Assembly (NCBI GenBank): GCA_018398765.1
Contig: JAHBMJ010003563.1
Span: 1-10,109, forward strand
Reading direction: 5' to 3'
Source of the DNA: Chromera velia
Lineage: Eukaryota; Sar; Chromeraceae
DNA length: 10,109 nt
Within the stretch, counting starts at the first letter, position 1; each line of letters opens with the position of its first letter. Below are positions 7,841 through 10,109 of this stretch, piece by piece. Below the pieces are notes generated by a model, which was given only the letters and a program-made list of their open reading frames with translations, ran no database searches and was not told the DNA's origin. A program made the position numbers and the translations under genes.

Positions 7841-7885
7841 AGAAGAAGCCTATTTCTGACAGCGCGCTATTCCTAGAATGTCTTA

Positions 7886-7942
7886 TAGAAAGAGAAAAAG
7901 AAAATTTAAAAGAAAGTGAGAGGAGAAAAAGAGGAAACAGGC
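7886..7942. repeat. purine-rich low-complexity stretch
   Basis: An almost pure A/G run on + (GAAAGAGAAAAAG type) without a strict unit. Confidence 0.6.
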
Positions 7943-8062
7943 GTCAAACAGCCGATATGACTGCATCGCGCGGTTGTACCAAGTGATAACTTTTACCGCG
8001 CATGAAGGCCCTTTTCATCATTTTTTACCCGAATGAAGACCCACTCATAAAAACAGATCGCG

Positions 8063-8244
8063 CACACACGTGCACACACACACACACATACACACACATA
8101 TACATACACACACACCCCCACAGAGTGCCCCACGCATATGTACGTGCGTGCACAGACTCACAGAACATGCACTCATTTGCTCTCTCTCTCTCCTTTTGTC
8201 TCTGTCTCCCTTTCTCTCTCACATACACGCACACACGCACACAC

Positions 8245-8290
<46 letters not shown>

Positions 8291-8312
8291 ATAGAGAGAG
8301 AGAGAGAGAGAG
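8063..8312. repeat. compound CA / TC / CA / GA microsatellite
   Basis: Imperfect (CA)n with TACA variants (8063-8116) is followed by a mixed spacer, a TC-rich run (8178-8220), a second (CA)n including about 30 bases of clean repeat near 8252-8284, and a clean (GA)n at 8293-8312. Open frames reading Thr-His or Cys-Val repeats come only from the dinucleotide repeat. Confidence 0.96.
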
Positions 8313-8369
8313 ATCGGGGCGAGCTGAAGACAGGGTCAAGGTGGTCATCGGAGGGAAGACCAATAATTG

Positions 8370-9240
8370 TTGCAGGGCAGAACGAAGCAAAGAAGGAAGA
8401 CAAAAAGCAAGGAACCAACAAACGAAAGAAAACATGAAGCAAAGAAAGGAACGAAGGAAGGAAGGAAGGAAGGAAGGAAGGACAAAAGTCAAGGAAGGAA
8501 GGAAGGAAGGAAGGAAAGAAGGAAGGAAGGAAAGAAAGATAAATGTATGAATGAATGAAAAGACGAAACAAAGGAGGGCAAAGAAGAAAAAAAGAATGAA
8601 GGAAGCAAGCAAGGCAGGAAGATACAAAGACCCATTGATTAATTGGTTGCTTGATTGATTCAATGAGAAAAGGAAACGATTAAGGGAGCAGAGAAGGACG
8701 GAAGGAGGAGAAAAGAATGAATAAATAAATGAATGAATGACTAACTGACTGACTGACTGATTAACTGACTGAATGTATGCGTGCATGCATGAATGAATAA
8801 ATGAAATTTCAATGAAGAAAGGAAAAAACGAAGCAAGTGAGCAAAGTCCCCTGAAAGAATAAATAAAGGAATAAATACAGGAAAGATGGAAGGGAGAAAA
8901 AAAGAAGTGGCCGGGCCGCAGGAACAAAAACATAAATGAACAAACGATTGAAGGACGAGAAACAAAAAGGAAGAAAGGTAAAGGAGAAAACAGCCAGACA
9001 GGCAGGCAGGCAGGCAGGAAGGAAAGGACAGAAAGAAGGAAGAAACAAAGGAAGGCGGGATAAGCGAACAAACATGAAGGAAGGAAGGAAGGAAGGAAGG
9101 AAGGAAGAAAGGAAGGAAGGAAGGAAGGAAGGTTACAATGGAAGAGAGGGAAAGAAAGGGAGACGAACGAAATCATTTGTATGAAAAAAAGACAGGAAAG
9201 AAGAAAGAAAGAGGAAGAGAAGGGAAGAAAGCAAGATAGG
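8370..9240 (+). repeat. polypurine tract, (GGAA)n with drifting 4-mer units
   Basis: About 0.87 kb dominated by 4-base units. Clean GGAA runs lie near 8455-8480, 8490-8515, 9078-9106 and 9112-9132. Between them the unit changes to TGAA/TAAA (8716-8740), TGAC (8741-8772) and CAGG (8995-9017). The open frames of up to 383 residues on minus (FLPS repeats) are products of this periodicity. Confidence 0.96.
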
Positions 9241-9597
9241 GGTATAAGGGGTGGGATGCTTGACCTTCTGAAAAGCCTCGATCGGCTTGAACGGCACTTG
9301 CATCTATTCCAAGGGGGCCCAGAAGGATCCAGTGGGATCTTGAAAAAAGAAAAAAAACACCTGCAGGTCGCGTACCAGAGGAGAATTTAAACGGAAAGAT
9401 AGAGATGGATGGAGAGAGAACAACAGGTCTGCTCACCCCCCAGGGCCCCCACAACACTTACCTCGGCCTTTTTATGCCTTGCCGGGGGCCAATCTGCAAG
9501 TAGAAGAACAGAGGACAATACATCGTATGCTGAAAAACACCACCGAGTAGCGCAGGTGACAGCAGTCAATACACAGGGGTCCGATCATCCTTCGAAT
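9241..9597. other. no recognisable feature
   Basis: Mixed-composition DNA. A GGCCCCC (9444-9450) and a GGGGGCC (9484-9490) can pair as a short stem, but no gene, RNA or family repeat is evident. Confidence 0.45.
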
Positions 9598-9628
9598 TAT
9601 TGCCCATCAGAGGCCGATCTGGGCAATA
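9598..9628 (-). repeat. 31-base hairpin module, copy 5
   Basis: Arms TATTGCCC (9598-9605) and GGGCAATA (9621-9628) are perfectly complementary. Read on the minus strand, the 15-base loop starts AGATCGGCC. Confidence 0.85.
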
Positions 9629-9742
9629 CACTCTAGAGCTGTCGGAACTCCCTGCATCCAGACCCATCCAAATGATGTCAGAACACATAAATGAACAAAA
9701 CAAAACCATCCAGGACCACTTTTTCCAGACTCACCTGTGGAT

Positions 9743-9773
9743 TATTGCCGAGATGAGCGCAACACGGGCAATA
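9743..9773 (+). repeat. 31-base hairpin module, copy 6, diverged
   Basis: Arms TATTGCC and GGCAATA pair over seven bases. The interior begins gagatgagcg, less like the family loop, but the total length is again 31 and the end CACGGGCAATA matches copy 8. Confidence 0.65.
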
Positions 9774-9926
9774 TTTCAGTGGTCCTCCCTCCAATCGAGT
9801 ACTGCCGGTAGAGTTGTGGAAACCAAAGGTGGGCTCACAGGCTCTCAGACTTCGTCTTCCGACACTACTGGAAGCTGTCTAGTAGAGGCTTGAAAGCCTG
9901 TGTGCTGTTTCCGTAAATCTGAAAAT

Positions 9927-9957
9927 TATTGTCCAGATCAGCCTCTCACGGGCAGTA
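9927..9957 (+). repeat. 31-base hairpin module, copy 7
   Basis: Arms TATTGTCC and GGGCAGTA form a weakened stem with two wobble-type mispairs. The loop agatcagcctctcac is close to that of copy 8, and it overlaps copy 8 by the two bases TA. Confidence 0.75.
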
Positions 9958-9986
9958 TTGCCCAGATCGGCCTGTCACGGGCAATA
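9956..9986 (+). repeat. 31-base hairpin module, copy 8
   Basis: Arms TATTGCCC (9956-9963) and GGGCAATA (9979-9986) are perfectly complementary, with loop agatcggcctgtcac. With copy 7 it forms a 29-base-period tandem at the centre of the large foldback. Confidence 0.85.
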
Positions 9987-10109
9987 ATTTTCAAATTTGC
10001 GGAAACAACACATGGGCTTTCAGGCTTCTGCCTGAACCGTCCCAGTGGTGTATGAAGACGAAATCTGAGAGCCTGCAAGCCCACCTTTGGTTTCCGCAAC
10101 TCTGTGGCA

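Larger units (their letters stand above)
9811..10102. repeat. large foldback, 120-base arms, reaches window edge
   Basis: Bases 9811-9930 align without gaps to the reverse complement of 9983-10102, with about 98 of 120 identical by my hand count. Both arms contain GGAAACCAAAGGTGGGCT, a GGCTCTCAGA word and a TTTCCG...AAAATTATT end. Most mismatches are transitions, so G-U pairing would keep an RNA stem. The 52-base centre is two hairpin modules in tandem. Similarity continues weakly outside (TGCC on both sides), so the arms may extend past base 10109. Confidence 0.9.

Noticed and set aside
8002-8550. 182-residue plus-strand frame with Thr-His and Lys-Glu-Gly-Arg runs
   Set aside because: It is a microsatellite translation.
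8025-9176. 383-residue minus-strand frame with hydrophobic stretches that could pass for a membrane protein
   Set aside because: It runs over GGAA and CA/GA repeats; the hydrophobicity is a by-product of Phe-Leu-Pro-Ser and Cys-Val repeats.
9600-9893. 97-residue plus-strand open frame
   Set aside because: It spans hairpin modules and the left foldback arm; no recognisable protein motif.

Overview
The window looks like an intergenic, repeat-dominated stretch of a large eukaryotic nuclear genome. I see no convincing host gene. It has long tetranucleotide and dinucleotide microsatellites, AT-rich and GC-rich patches, foldback (inverted-repeat) DNA and one decayed Ty3/gypsy LTR retrotransposon. 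The retrotransposon has a candidate primer-binding site resembling the plant initiator-Met type, which fits a green-plant-lineage genome. The gag and pol style reminds me of charophyte algae such as Chara, but that is a guess from memory.

Layout. 1-34 is a GA-rich microsatellite. 214-463 is a G-rich foldback with 45-base arms. 464-810 holds nothing recognisable. 811-1167 is a 183-base unit present twice in tandem. 1228-1470 (minus) is a doubtful open frame. 1590-1760 is GC-rich, and 1761-2257 is AT-rich without a gene. From 2303 to about 5573, on the minus strand, lies the 5' part of a gypsy element: candidate LTR, candidate primer-binding site, gag with zinc knuckle, aspartic protease and the N-terminal part of reverse transcriptase. 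It is broken by in-frame stops and one frame change, and it stops before RNase H and integrase. Its truncated end abuts a 46-base sequence (2258-2303) that recurs in inverted orientation at 7446-7491. 5661-6550 is a (TTCC)n-type polypyrimidine tract. 6560-7320 is AT-rich with no gene. 7321-7445 is a GC-rich patch. 7492-8060 is AT-rich and then purine-rich, with one doubtful frame. 8063-8312 is a compound CA/TC/CA/GA microsatellite. 8370-9240 is a GGAA-type tract in which the repeated 4-mer changes along its length. 9240-9597 is unremarkable. 9598-10109 carries hairpin modules and a large foldback that runs into the window edge.

The most interesting pattern is a 31-base hairpin module (8-base arm, 15-base loop, 8-base arm) seen eight times: four near the left end and four near the right end. 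The two groups have different but internally complementary arms, while the loop keeps the word AGATCGGCC in the best copies. In both clusters the module sits in or beside larger inverted or tandem repeats. This is read directly from the sequence; its function is unknown.

No gene set acts together here. The only protein-coding content I can defend is the retrotransposon, and it is dead: stops in gag, in the zinc knuckle and in RT, a Ser in place of the first Asp of the RT YxDD box, and no integrase or 3' LTR.
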